64,000 nt of DNA, taken from the NCBI GenBank assembly GCA_037954665.1, contig JBBMOL010000016.1, forward strand, positions 310,001 through 374,000, in the 5' to 3' direction. A program made the position numbers and the translations under genes. The notes under the pieces were generated by a model, which was not told the DNA's origin, ran no database searches, and saw nothing but the letters and a program-made list of their open reading frames with translations. Source of the DNA: Laguncularia racemosa. Its lineage: Eukaryota; Streptophyta; Magnoliopsida; Myrtales; Combretaceae. Of the stretch, positions 36,370 to 47,258 are shown one piece after another; position 1 is the stretch's first letter; every line of letters starts with the position of its first letter.

Positions 36370-37303
36370 GGATGACAGTTTCATTAAATGCTCAACCTAC
36401 TTTCATTCAGGAGATCTACATTGAGCAACCCATAGAACCCAAGCCCTTCCTAATACATTGGTTCAACCTGTTCAAATTGGATCATCAATAATTCATCATC
36501 ACCAAGATCAATTTAGTACTTTCCCTAATGAATACCGAGTCTAATAAGACCTTGATGTGGGCCTTAGCCTATTTTTGGAGCCTAGAGACTTCTTCCTTTT
36601 TATTTGGCACAAATACGCTCAGCCCCACTATTGAAGAGTATACCTAACTACTCTAAGCCCCTCTATGCATTGAAGGCATAGCAATTTCGAACCTCCAAGC
36701 TACCCTAGCAAACACCTTTACTAAGGTTTTGGGGGTAAGAAGGAATGAAGTGGCTTGAGACCTTGATGAGTGTAGTGGAAAAGCCATAAGATTGTTAACC
36801 CTCCTTGATTGGTTTGAAAGCCCATTAGATTATTAAAAAACACAAGGCCATATTTAGTGGTGCCTTTGAAGTATGGAGAGAGAGCCGAATTAACATGTTC
36901 ATCGTAGTAGCATTTAGAACCATTCTATTTCCTAATGGGCTTTTACATGTTCATTTTAGAGTGGTGGAGTTTGTAGCCTAATTCTTGGCTTGAAGGTCAT
37001 ATATTCCAACCCTTTTAGCAGAGTAGATTCGTTCCTTGAATTTTTTGAAGCAAAGAAGCCATGGACATTTCAAGGGAAGCTCAATGCTACTTATCATTTG
37101 GTTTGCTAGCAACACCAAGACTTATGGGTTAGGCCTACTCAGGAGCTATTTAGCTTAATAGATTGATCTGATAGACAACTTCATTCTTAAGATCCATTTA
37201 CCAGAGGTAGTCACAATTTAGTGATGGATTGAGGCCCTACAGAAAGTTTCACCAGAAGACATACTTTGGATTGCTAGATGGAACCATTGCACATATGCCA
37301 TAC
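36370..37303 (+). pseudogene. Tat/Ogre ORF1, 5' part (interrupted)
   Basis: An ATG at 36373 or so opens MTVSLNAQPTFIQ. A second block reads TLMWALAYFWSLETSSFLFG and TLSPTIEEYT, the conserved start of the extra ORF1 of Tat/Ogre elements, which is related to the plant mobile domain. Further on, ILFPNGLLHVHFRVVEF also fits. Stops and shifts are frequent. The frame is cut at about 37303 by an antisense element and resumes at 43024. The function of ORF1 is not established for the family. Confidence 0.65.
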
Positions 37304-37311
37304 TTGGGTGT

Positions 37312-37327
37312 ACTCCCCCACACTTAA
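37312..37327 (-). promoter_or_regulatory. Polypurine tract of the nested element
   Basis: The minus strand reads TTAAGTGTGGGGGAGT, preceded by GCTTGAGGACAAACAAAAG. This is the usual purine tract at the 3' end of these elements, where plus-strand DNA synthesis starts. In an intact copy an LTR beginning TGATAAAGGC would follow; here it is absent. Confidence 0.75.
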
Positions 37328-38793
37328 ACTTTTGTTTGTCCTCAAGCAAAATAAAACCAGAAAGAAATCCATCCTAGAAAGTACAAAATTTTTTATTATC
37401 ATACAAACTTGAACATCTGTCATCTCTACTTCTGACTCACTACTTTATGATGCCCACCACTCAAACCAAATTGGGAATATGTGATTAGAGTAATATACTC
37501 AAAATTAACCAACTAATATAGAGAAAACAAACTTTAATCCAAGCGTTTAACTTAAGAATTCTTATTCCAAAAGTAGATATTCAGTTCTAAAGGAAAAACA
37601 CCCATTTAAACTTCACTGGCAATTAGCAAGCATATGATCCTTCACACCACTTCTTTAAACAGGTCAACATAAAATGAAAGCATATGGTATAAACTCCTTT
37701 CCTAGATTTTCTCCCTTTTTATTATAAGTCCTGTAACTTATTGATGAGCATTCACTAAAACTCTACTTTTTTTTTTTTTTTACTATAAAATAAGTTCGTG
37801 TATTGAACTTTTTCTTCTCCGCCCTTATCGCTATACTGAGATCACTGATTCGGCACATCCCGGGCTCATCACCCAAGTAACCAGGTTTTAAAGGGATCCC
37901 ATTGAACTCTCCCTTACTCTAGCATTCAAGTTTGGATACTTTTAACTCAATTACCTGAGTCATTGTAGTAATGCAACTTATTTCATTTGAATGCTATACA
38001 GAATTAAGACTTTTTTATAAGGGATCACTAAGTGAGGAGTTTCCCTTACCTCTTTCATTAGATGTTGAAAAGCTTTCAAAGCAACTTTCAAGAAGTTATA
38101 CTAGCTAGAGAAGAGACCCGAAGTAGACCTATTTATCTTTCACAAGAGGACTCAATAGACTCTTAAACTTCAAATTATAAGGCTAAAAACTAGGTAAATT
38201 TGATTTCTAAAGATTTTATTCATTAATTTTAACTAAGTACAAGAATCACAACAGTGGTGAGTAGGGCATAATAATGAGTTATTATTTTTAATAAATCATA
38301 AACAGATGCAAAAGGCTATTGTTTTTTTTTTTTTTTTTTGTATAATCTCTAGATTTCCATCAAATTTTTTGAAAAAATTGGCTTAAAAATTATCAGATAA
38401 CTCAAGGACAAATACAGTTCAAGATAATGGAAGAGTATGATCATCAAAGCACAGAACAGGCAATACTCATCTCAACTTTAATACCTACATTCCCTTCCCC
38501 ACACTTAAGAATATACAGTGTCCACACTGTCTCACATCAATGCAAATAACAAAATAGGAAGGAAATAAGAAAAAAGGAACTGGTACTCCCCTGGTATAAC
38601 ATGTAGAAGCCATATTTAAATCCTATCAAAGCTGAACTTGGAGAGATTGGTCCTTGTGAACATTTACCTTGCATTTTCCTAAAAACAATTAAAAGAAAAC
38701 CAACGAAACACAATAAAGTAAACGTAAATATAGGTTGCCTCCCATAGAGCGCTTGTTTTATAGTCATCAGCCTGACTATCAGGGTTTGTCATC
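37328..38793 (-). other. Non-coding 3' region of the nested element
   Basis: There are no frames of note. On the minus strand the motif GGTTGCCTCCC (+ strand about 38733) is followed, reading the + strand, by AGAGCGCTTGTTTTATAGTC, a stretch shared by elements of this family. Two T-rich runs lie at about 37767 and 38322 (+ strand). Confidence 0.55.
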
Positions 38794-41382
38794 TCAGCTT
38801 AAATCAAGGAGTTTAAACAACTCCTCCAACACCATCGTCTTCAGATTGGGATTCCAAGCTTCCTTCCATGGTATGGTGCCCTTCTTTTCAGCTTCCACCA
38901 ATGTTTTGTAGGTGGATATCAACAAACTTACCTGCTGGATGTCTGCCCTTGACCACCCCAGGATTTCCCTATGTTCATCCAACTGGCATTGAATCTGTTG
39001 CTGCAATTCTCTTGTCATAGGCGCTGAATTAATGTGAGGCCATGGATTTCCTGAATTCAGACACTCATAATCAAACAATTGATTAGAAAAGACATTAGGT
39101 TCAAGTATCTGCATGGGCATTAGTGTCGGCACTGGTGGCTTCTTATAGTGGTCTATCTTCTCAAAAGCAACAACATTTTCAGTCTGGGGTACTTGCTCAT
39201 AGCCTTTGTTTTCTTGCTCATCCTCATCCCCCCAATCATCTATCTCATTCAAGACAGCTTCAAGAGTGGTTTACCTTACATCTTCCTCCACATTATTGTT
39301 AGTAATTTCACCCTCAGTAGATATGTTAGAATACATTGCTTTCTCATTAGACAAAAACACAGGATCATACATATCAAATGTTACCTGGTCATCTAATGCT
39401 CTATGGGTGAGCTTACCTTGTCCTACATCAATTAGAGCTTGACCTGTGGCTAGGAATGGTCTACCCAGAATGAGTGGAATGTCCTCATCTTCTTCCACAT
39501 CCAGTATGACAAAGTCTACTGGAAATATGAATTTATCGACCTTGACTAAGACATCCTCCACTATACCCTTGGAAAACCTTAAGCTCTTATCAGCTAGCTA
39601 CACAGTGATTGGTCTCCTCTTGCACTTTTGTGGCTCTATTCCAAGCTTCCTAAAAACTGAAAGTGGCATTAAATTAATACTTGCACCAGAATCAATCAAA
39701 ACATTCTCAAAATCAATATTACCAATGGTGCAAGGGATACTGAAACTTCCTTGATCTTGCAGCTTTCTAGGTAGCTGAGCAGATTTTTTCTCTATGACAG
39801 CTGAACTCTCGCCAAGAAGCATTACTTTCTCAACACTCTCCATGGATCTTTTGTTAGAGAGTAGCTCTTTTATGAATTTGGCATAGGATGGAATTTGCTT
39901 CAAGGCCTCTAAGAGAGGTATATTGATTTGAAGCTCCTTAAATATGTCATAAAACCTGGCAAACTAGGCTTCCAACTCCCTCTGCTTGAGTCTTCATGGG
40001 AAGGGGATAGGTGGAACATAAGGCTGCAACATTGGTGCTTTGGATGTGAGTTCCTCCTCCTTCTGCTTACCTTTCTCTGGATCTTTCTCTTGAATTTTTA
40101 CCTGCCTTTCAGCTTTCTTCACCTCCTTACCACTCCTTAGCATGATGGCATTGACATGATGGGTGTTCTCCTCAGTTTTGCTAGGCAAAGACCCTGAGGG
40201 TCTAGTACTTAGCTGTTATGCAATTTGACCGAGCTGACCCTCCAAGTTTCTGATAGAAGCTTGTTGGTTTTGCAGGAGGGTGTCAGTCTTTTGCATGTAG
40301 CTCCTCATGAGCTCTTCCATTTGAGTGAGTTGCTGTTGAGAATAGGCATTCTGAGCAGAGGCTTGTTTGGGAAATCCAGGGGGCGGGGTAAGTGCTTGAT
40401 TCTCATTACTCCATGAGAAGTTTGGATGATTGCGCCACCCAGGATTGTATGTATTCAAATATGGTCCTTGAGTACCTCTCTAGAGGTTGCTTACAAAGTT
40501 TACCTGCTCTCCACTAGATGGAGCTGACAACTTTCCAGCCATGCACTCACTAGCTGAGTGAGGTCTTGAGCAAATTTCACAACTAGAAGATGGATTAGCA
40601 TTAAAAGAATTTGAATAGGCGAGTCTACTTACCCGAGTGGTGAGGGCAGCTATTTAAGCAGTCAATTGAGCCATATTGACATTGTCATTCATTGAAGCCA
40701 CTCTTGTACCACTTCTCTCATTTTGCCAATTATGTGCACTAGAGGCCATTTCTTCTATCAATGCACTGGCCTCTAAGTAAGTTTTTCCCATTAGTGCACC
40801 CCCAGCTGCAACATCTACAAGAGACCTCAATGTCTCATCCAGACTCAAGTAAAAAATCTCAATAAGGAGATTGTCTGGTAAACCATGATGTGGACATTTT
40901 CTAGTTGCTTCCTTGAATCTCTCCCATGCCTCCTAAAGTGATTCACCACTAAACTTTGTAAAGTTAGTGATGTCACTTCTTAGTTTGGCAGTCCTAGCTG
41001 GTGGGAAGAATCTCCTCAAGAACTTGATTGATAGGTCTTCCCAGGTAGTGATAGATCCCTGGGGCAATGAATAAAACCAAGCTCTAGCTTTATCCCTCAA
41101 TGAGAAAGGGAAAAGCTGTAGTTTTATAGCATCATCAGTGACACTATTCTGCTTGACAGTGTTGGTGTATTGAAGGAACCTAGCAAGATGATCATCAGGG
41201 CTCTCATTTGAATACCCCCCAAACTGACTCGATTGCACCATCTGAATGAGTGCCGATTTAAGCTCAAAATTGTTGGCTTGTATAGCTGGTCTAACAATGG
41301 GCAGTTCCTGAATCCTAGGAATAGAGAAATCTCTAAGTGCTCGCTGAACACCTTGAATATGGTGATTATCCTCATTCGCCAT
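38794..41382 (-). pseudogene. gag-protease polyprotein of the nested element
   Basis: The start ATG is at 41382. Gag follows to about 40450, with the block SALIQMVQSSQFGG and then WFYSLPQGSITTWEDL and FLRRFFPP, the core of the Retrotrans_gag domain; a Cys-rich segment (CEICSRPHSASEC) near 40560 is the zinc-knuckle position. Protease follows, with the active-site segment VLIDSGASINLMPLS at about 39690 and the flap/hydrophobic end ILGRPFLATGQALIDVG. An acidic C-terminal tail ends at 38794. At least eight in-frame stops interrupt it, most explainable as CAA/CAG or CGA changed by C to T. There is no polymerase or integrase downstream. Confidence 0.85.
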
Positions 41383-41576
41383 CTCTTCTACTTGTTCTCT
41401 CTACTTGTTGTCTCTTCTAATATGGCGTAAAGTACGCTCAATCTCAATATCGAATGGTAGGAGATCAGCACTCTTACTCCTGCACATGTAACACTTGCAA
41501 AGAGACCAAAAGCCAAGAAAAACGTAAAATTGCACCTAGACTACCAACAAAACTACGAAATCTAATATCTATTAGT

Positions 41577-41594
41577 TCCCCGACAACGACGCCA
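41577..41594 (-). promoter_or_regulatory. Primer-binding site of the nested element (Athila type)
   Basis: The minus strand reads TGGCGTCGTTGTCGGGGA, six bases after the LTR end. It differs at two positions from TGGCGCCGTTGCCGGGGA, the site typical of Athila-like elements. Both differences are C to T. Confidence 0.85.
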
Positions 41595-41600
41595 AAAACT

Positions 41601-43023
41601 TGATACGCTCAGAACGTATATATAAAATGGGAGCGTAAATTGTAGCAAGTGCACTGGTTCGTATCAAGTAATAGAGTGGTGAAAAGTAAGGTTGTCGATC
41701 CCTCGAGGAACCAATAGAGTACTAGACCTATGGCAATTCTTATCAATATCTAGGTGATTAAAAAGGGGTTTTGAAATGTTTAAGCTAAAAATTTAACTTA
41801 AAGCAAACAAGGAGAATTTTATGAAGAATCTATCAATTATGAACGAGGGAAATTAGAATTCACCCTAGATTCATTAATCAAACTGCTACCATGTTATATC
41901 AACTAGTGGTTATAAGGTTATTCAAATGAGTTTAGAAAATCCTTTTTAGGGATGTTAACCTTAAATCAATTAGTCGGCTTCTGCGTCTCCAATTAACCAA
42001 GGAATCAAAATTATGTTCATACACCTCCCGATGCTACAAACAACTAATGCCCTAAATCAATTAACCCTAATCCCTTAGTGATTAATTAACAAGAGACATT
42101 GCATTGCGCCCTCTATAAACTCTAATTAAACCAATTATCGCAACTCTCGTATTGATAATCAATCTAATTAAGAATTCCTAACAAATCCTAATTAACTCCC
42201 GTATCAAAAGGATTTCTAACAATTATAATCAAAGACCAATTATAATTGAAATCAAAGGAATTGCAATCATGAATAATCCTAATAATTCCTAATCATATAA
42301 CATGGGTACAATTATCCTTTTAACATTCTAGGGTTTCATCCAATTTCCCAAGGAATAGACTTAGCAATTCATGGAGATAAAGACATGATTATGATTCAAG
42401 GAGATTCGTGCAAAAGAAATCATATTTAATAGTTGGATCAAATACTTGAATTGCATATAAGAAATAAAGTTCAGAAATCACCGATTCAACAATACAAATA
42501 AGACCTTAATTGCAAGGAACTCTACAAATCCTTCACGAAGGATGATAATCTCCACCAAGATCACAAAGTTTTCTCCAAGATTTGATCTCCACAATTCTCT
42601 CTTAAAACTAGGTTAAAACTACTTTAAGAACAAGAAAAATTGACAAAAGTTCTTCCACAAATCGACCTAGGACCTATATATATGCAAGGGGAGGCGAGAA
42701 GATGCAATTAAAACAAGACCAGCCCAAGGCCGGCCAAAGGCCGGTAGCCTTCATTTAAGCCGGCCATAAAGGCCGGCGGCCTTCATTTAAGTCGGCCATA
42801 AAGGCTGGCGGCTTTGATTTTTCCTTTGCCATCCTTCAATCTTTTCATGCTTCAATTTGTATGCAATCTCTCCAAATTGATTAAGCTTTGAACTTAAAGT
42901 CCTCCAACATCTGAAATATAAAAATAAACATGATTAAGTACCATTTCCTTGTGATTTCTCTAAAATCAATAATGAATACTTGCAAATTGCTTAATGAATT
43001 ATGAGTAAAATATGCCTTTATCA
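41601..43023 (-). repeat. 5' LTR of the nested element (only LTR present)
   Basis: On the minus strand it begins TGATAAAGGCATATTTTAC and ends GAGCGTATCA, giving the TG...CA ends. It is 1423 bp long. Near 42720-42810 there are GC-rich GGCCGGC repeats (AGGCCGGTAGCCTTCATTTA, then AAGGCCGGCGGCCTTCATTT, then AAGGCTGGCGGC), a small internal tandem repeat of about 33 bp. Confidence 0.85.
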
Positions 43024-43590
43024 GAAGGGTATGTTGTAACCCCTTTTATAGGCATCATTGGTTGTACAGGGAACTTCCCGGTATGTGTGGTCAGACAATC
43101 GGGGCCCATTCAAGACATAGCCCATAAAGATTCCTTAGAGGCGGTAACACTTGATTTCCATAATTCTTAGATTATAGCAAGTTGCAAAGGATTCAAGCTA
43201 TTTGGGACCATAGAGAATTAACCCCCATTGTTGATGTAGGAGACATGATAGGAAGAGTTGGAGATTACCGAGCTATAGAAGAGTTCATATTTGACTTGCT
43301 TCATAAGAATGGAGAAATTTAGTATCAAGCCCTTGATGTACTCGATCTTATACCTAAGTATCCTACACCAGAGTTTAGAGCATATATAGATTTAGTGTAA
43401 GCCCATATGCAAGTTCGATATAAAGCCATGGATAGGAGGGAGAACACTTGAAAAGCTCGATTTATAGAAGCCCAGGATCGGAAAAAGGTTTTAGAAGGCC
43501 AGTTGGGGAGGGCCAAGAAGTGAATCCACCAGTTGCTAATTGATGAAGCAAGAGCATCTCCTAGTAAGATTAAGAAATTTGCCTAGAATA
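43024..43590 (+). pseudogene. Tat/Ogre ORF1, 3' part
   Basis: The frame resumes with VVTPFIGIIGCTGNFPVCV and VRQSGP, which fits the conserved block after the ORF1 core where a short aromatic/Gly-rich stretch precedes RQ. It then continues with a charged, helical C-terminus (RFIEAQDRKKVLEGQLG). It is interrupted by several stops. A non-coding spacer of about 390 bp to gag follows, with a GA microsatellite at about 43847. Confidence 0.55.
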
Positions 43591-43984
43591 GTCTATTCAA
43601 TTTCATGTTTGTAGTTTAAGTTTTAATTTTAGTTTTGGTCTTATGTTCCTAGTCTTTGTATTATGATGCTATGTGTAACTGGAATATTAATAAAATTGCA
43701 ACTCTAGTGAAATTTTGAAATAAATTGCGGCACTATTATTCAATGGTTGTTCCGATATCTTGCATTTGTGTGTCTCATTAATCTCCATTTTACTTATTTA
43801 TAGTTACATATTTTATTTCTTAGAGCATGTTTCTTTCATGAAAAAGAGAGAGAGAGAGGAGAGAAAATAAAGCTAAAAAAGAAAAAAACTAACAATTTTA
43901 GACCTTCTTGTAGGAATATCAAAGATTGCTCCTAAATAGTTGATTTTCATATGAAGCCCTATTCTCACTCGTTCTTGTTCCAAG

Positions 43985-45222
43985 ATGGCTAAACGTGTCA
44001 ACCCAAAAAAAGTCAAAGCCCTTGAGAAGACCATGTAACAAGTGTTGGAACAACATTAGACCCTTACCCACTCTACAAGCCATCCACTTGCTCATGTAAG
44101 CAAATGTTCCAACAACTAACAAAATGAGACACTACCTCCCGAGTTGCAAGATGTGGAATTTGGGTTCGAAATTGACATGTGGAAGAAGAAACTTAAATTG
44201 ATGAAGAAATTAAGGACAAACTCAAAGTTTTGGAAGGCATAGATGGGCCGGAAAAGTTGAGCCTCCTGCAATTGCCTAGTTACTTAAAAGATGATTTCCT
44301 TGAAAAATTCAAGATACTTGAGTTTGAGAAGTACAATGGAATTAGTTGCCCTATGATGCACACTCGCCTGTATGTGCTTAAAATGGGTTGGTACACTAAG
44401 TATGATCGACTTATGGTCCAAACGTTTCAGGATAACCTTATTGATCCAACACTAATGTGGTATGCCTAGTTGGACTTAGCCGAATATGATGCTTGGGATA
44501 AGCTTGCTAAGGCTTTCTACAACCAATATAGGTTTAACATCAAAGCAGTAGCAACCATGTATGATTTGCAGAAGGTAACCAAGAAGGATAAGGAGACTTT
44601 CAAGGAGTTTGCTCAACGTTGGAGAAGTGTGGTAGCTAGGATCACTCCTCCACTCTTAGAAAAGGACTTGACCCATATCTTTATCACTAATCTAGGTGAT
44701 CCTTATCACAAGTACCTCGTGGGCCACACTGCTTCCAGCTTTGCAGAGGTGGTAGTAGTAGGTAGTAGGATTAAAGATTCCAATGCAACAAGCCAAATAA
44801 CGATCCCTACGGCTACTAATAAGAAGCCTAGTACTTCTAAGTCTATAGCTAAATTAAGAGACCCAATAGTTAGTATGGTAGATATTGGTAACTTTATAAT
44901 TGTAACACCTCAACTAACTATCCAATCGAGCTAAGGCCAAAACTCCAACGGGAGCAAGGAAGAGAACAGATGTCCTAGAAGGCAATATACTCACATCCCA
45001 ATACCCATGAGTCAAGTCCTTAACCTCTTTAGGCAAGAAAACATGTTGACTTTTGAAGTATCGATGCTAGACTACAAGCTTAGAAACTATGATCCAACTT
45101 TGAAGTGTGATTATCACTTGGGCCAAGTGGGGTATTCCGTTGATAATTGTTGGAGGCTTAGAAACAAGGTGCAAGACCTAATTGATGCCAAGTTGATTCA
45201 ATTAGATTTCATCGAACCTTAG
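43985..45222 (+). pseudogene. Tat/Ogre gag
   Basis: The probable start is MAKRVNPKKVKALEKTM at 43985, soon followed by stops. The gag core runs from about 44230 to 44934: EKYNGISCPMMHTRLYV, then WDKLAKAFYNQYRFN and ETFKEFAQRWRSV. A TAG at 44467-44469 lies where Gln is expected. A zinc-knuckle-like CDYHLGQVGYSVDNCW at about 45109 carries the usual C/H spacing with a His-to-Tyr change. Gag forms the capsid that packages element RNA. This copy cannot be translated intact. Confidence 0.85.
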
Positions 45223-45935
45223 AGGCCTAATGTTAATAGGAACCCTTTCTCGAATCATGAGCCTGTAATCAACATGGTCACGGTTAAAGATCTAGAGCTT
45301 AAACTAAACTTAGTTGAGCTCCTTATCATGATAAAACATATTGCATGGAACTTGCAGTAGGTAGGCCATCTATGGTTTATGAACCTAAGGGACAAAACCT
45401 GGACTAAGCCCACTATTCACCAACTACTTAGAGAAGGAAAGGTCAAGAAAGATGAAATTATGGCTATGTTGACTCTTAAACCATGCAAGAATTGTAGACT
45501 CAATAGTTAACACCTTAGGTGAACCATCCAAAAAATTCATATACTTGGTAGATTACTCATTCACACCAAGGGTTTATGTTGATGCACCACCTATTGGCTA
45601 TGGACTAAAGTTTGAGGAAGAAGATAAACTAAAGAAGCTAAGTGTTTATATGATTGGGGCAAACCTAAAGCCCATGGTGTTCAAGTGCTATAAGGAAGAT
45701 GAAAAGGAAAAGACTACCCCTAAGAAGTTGACTTTCAATATCCCATTGACCATTGAAAACTACAAAGCTGCACCACTAAACTATCGGGCTGTAAACTAAG
45801 TTCATAAGACCCTAATGCCCCCAATTGGTGGGCTTACCAAGTCTGGTAGAATATATAACCCACTAGAAGAGGATAAGAGAAAAGCCCTCATAGGGGAATC
45901 ATCCAAGAAAGTTATGGAACCAAAGGAAAAAGAGA
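45223..45935 (+). pseudogene. Tat/Ogre gag-protease linker
   Basis: Broken frames carry a linker typical of the lineage: HEPVINMVTV near 45258, VYVDAPPIGYGLKFE near 45570 and ESSKKVMEPKEKEN near 45897. No catalytic motif was identified; the linker joins the capsid part to the protease. Confidence 0.5.
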
Positions 45936-47008
45936 ATGATAGACCATGCCTCACATTGCCGAATTATCAAAGCTAATGAATATAAGGTCTTGGACCAATT
46001 AGCTAAAGTCTTGGCCCAAATATCCCTCATAGGCCTCTTTCCCACATCTAATGTTCATCGTAAGTCTCTCATCAAGATTCTTCTAAATGTTAAAGTACCT
46101 AAGAACATCCCTATTGATAAGCTGGGCCTTGTAGTCAACTCAGTGTTTGCCATGGACCTCATTGCTTTCTCACCCGAAGAGCTTATTGAAAATGGAGCTG
46201 ACTACACCAAAGCCCTATTCATAATGGTTAAATGCATGGGTATGATTATTGCTTGTATCCTCATAGATAATGGATTGTCTATAAATGTATGCCCATTGTC
46301 AATATTAGATTTACTTGGGTTGCCAAGGCTTGACATTAAGCCTAGTACTCTAATGGTTCGAGCCAGAATTGAAGGAGAAGTAGACCTGGATGTGGAAATT
46401 GGCCGATAAGTGTTTAATATAACATTTTAAGTCATAGATATTCCCAAATCCTTTAACTTACTTTTGGGTTGACCATGGATCTATGTAGTTGGTGCTATAT
46501 CCTCAAGTCTACACCAAAAGGTGAAGTTTGTCTCCAATAGCCAAGTAATTACAGTTCTAGGTGAACAAGACTTTACCATCTACAAAGAGACGACTATCCC
46601 TTATGTCAGAAATGATGAGCTTGGTCTACAAATATTTCAAGAGGTCTACATGTTATATGGCTTAGGAGAAGCTAGGGATGAAATCAAGAAGGAAATTTAC
46701 ACCCAATAGATGAAGATTAAGGAGCAGGTCGGAATGTTTGGCTTGGGTTATGAGCCTACACCAATGGTAATCACCAAGATGAAGCAGAAGATTAAAAAAG
46801 GAGAGAAGTTGCTAGATACTAATATCTAGATCCCCCACATCAACTAAACTTTCCCAATATCAATTGAGGCCTAGGAGCCCAAACTCGACTTGATAGTAGA
46901 CATGTTTAACCAGCAGTGTTGGATTCGAGAGAAGGCACTGAGCAGCTTACTTGTAACTCTCAATAATTGGTTTTTGGTTTCTTTCAATAGTAATAAGTCC
47001 CTCTTAAA
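45936..47008 (+). pseudogene. Tat/Ogre aspartic protease and following linker
   Basis: The protease active site reads CILIDNGLSINVCPLS, with the Asp codon at 46266-46268. This lineage commonly uses DNG in place of the DSG/DTG of other elements, so the motif is normal here. The conserved ALFIMVKCMG precedes it, and LGLPRLDIKPSTLMVRA follows. After a shift near 46440 come FVSNSQVITVLGEQDF and a run to the intron donor at about 47008. Stops at about 46407 and 46708 break the frame. Confidence 0.85.
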
Positions 47009-47258
47009 GTAAGGATTAGACTATAATGGAGCATGTTTTTCCCTTTTTAGTCTGAGTCATATTAAGTCTATGAGTCCTTTCCTATTTTCAATATGCTTAG
47101 TTTATGAGTAAGTTCCAACTTTCAATAAAGTTAATTTTTGATTCCTTGCCAGCTTGAATAAAGATGTACTCACTTACATCTATTAGTAATAAAAGTTTCT
47201 CTCTTGTTTTTGTCATTACTTGCCCATTTATTTCTTTTTCATGTATTTGCCTTTTCAG
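47009..47258 (+). other. Probable intron between protease and RT of the Tat/Ogre element
   Basis: A donor-like GTAAGG at 47009 and a polypyrimidine stretch with acceptor TTTGCCTTTTCAG at 47246-47258 bracket about 250 bp with stops in all frames. The sequence after the acceptor continues with NALNENQGYLSF, which joins the RT-proximal linker. Ogre elements are known to carry a spliced intron at this place. The exact donor is my choice among weak sites. Confidence 0.5.

Larger units (their letters stand above)
37304..43023 (-). mobile_element. Nested non-autonomous Athila-like element with gag and protease only, lacking its 3' LTR
   Basis: On the minus strand the order is LTR (43023 to 41601), primer site, gag, protease, a 1.5-kb non-coding 3' region and a polypurine tract ending near 37312. 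No RT, RNase H or integrase is present between protease and the PPT, a layout described for gag-only terminal-repeat elements (TR-GAG). It would need the enzymes of a relative. The PPT abuts ORF1 sequence directly, so the 3' LTR is missing. The insertion splits ORF1 of the outer element and is therefore younger than it. Confidence 0.85.
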
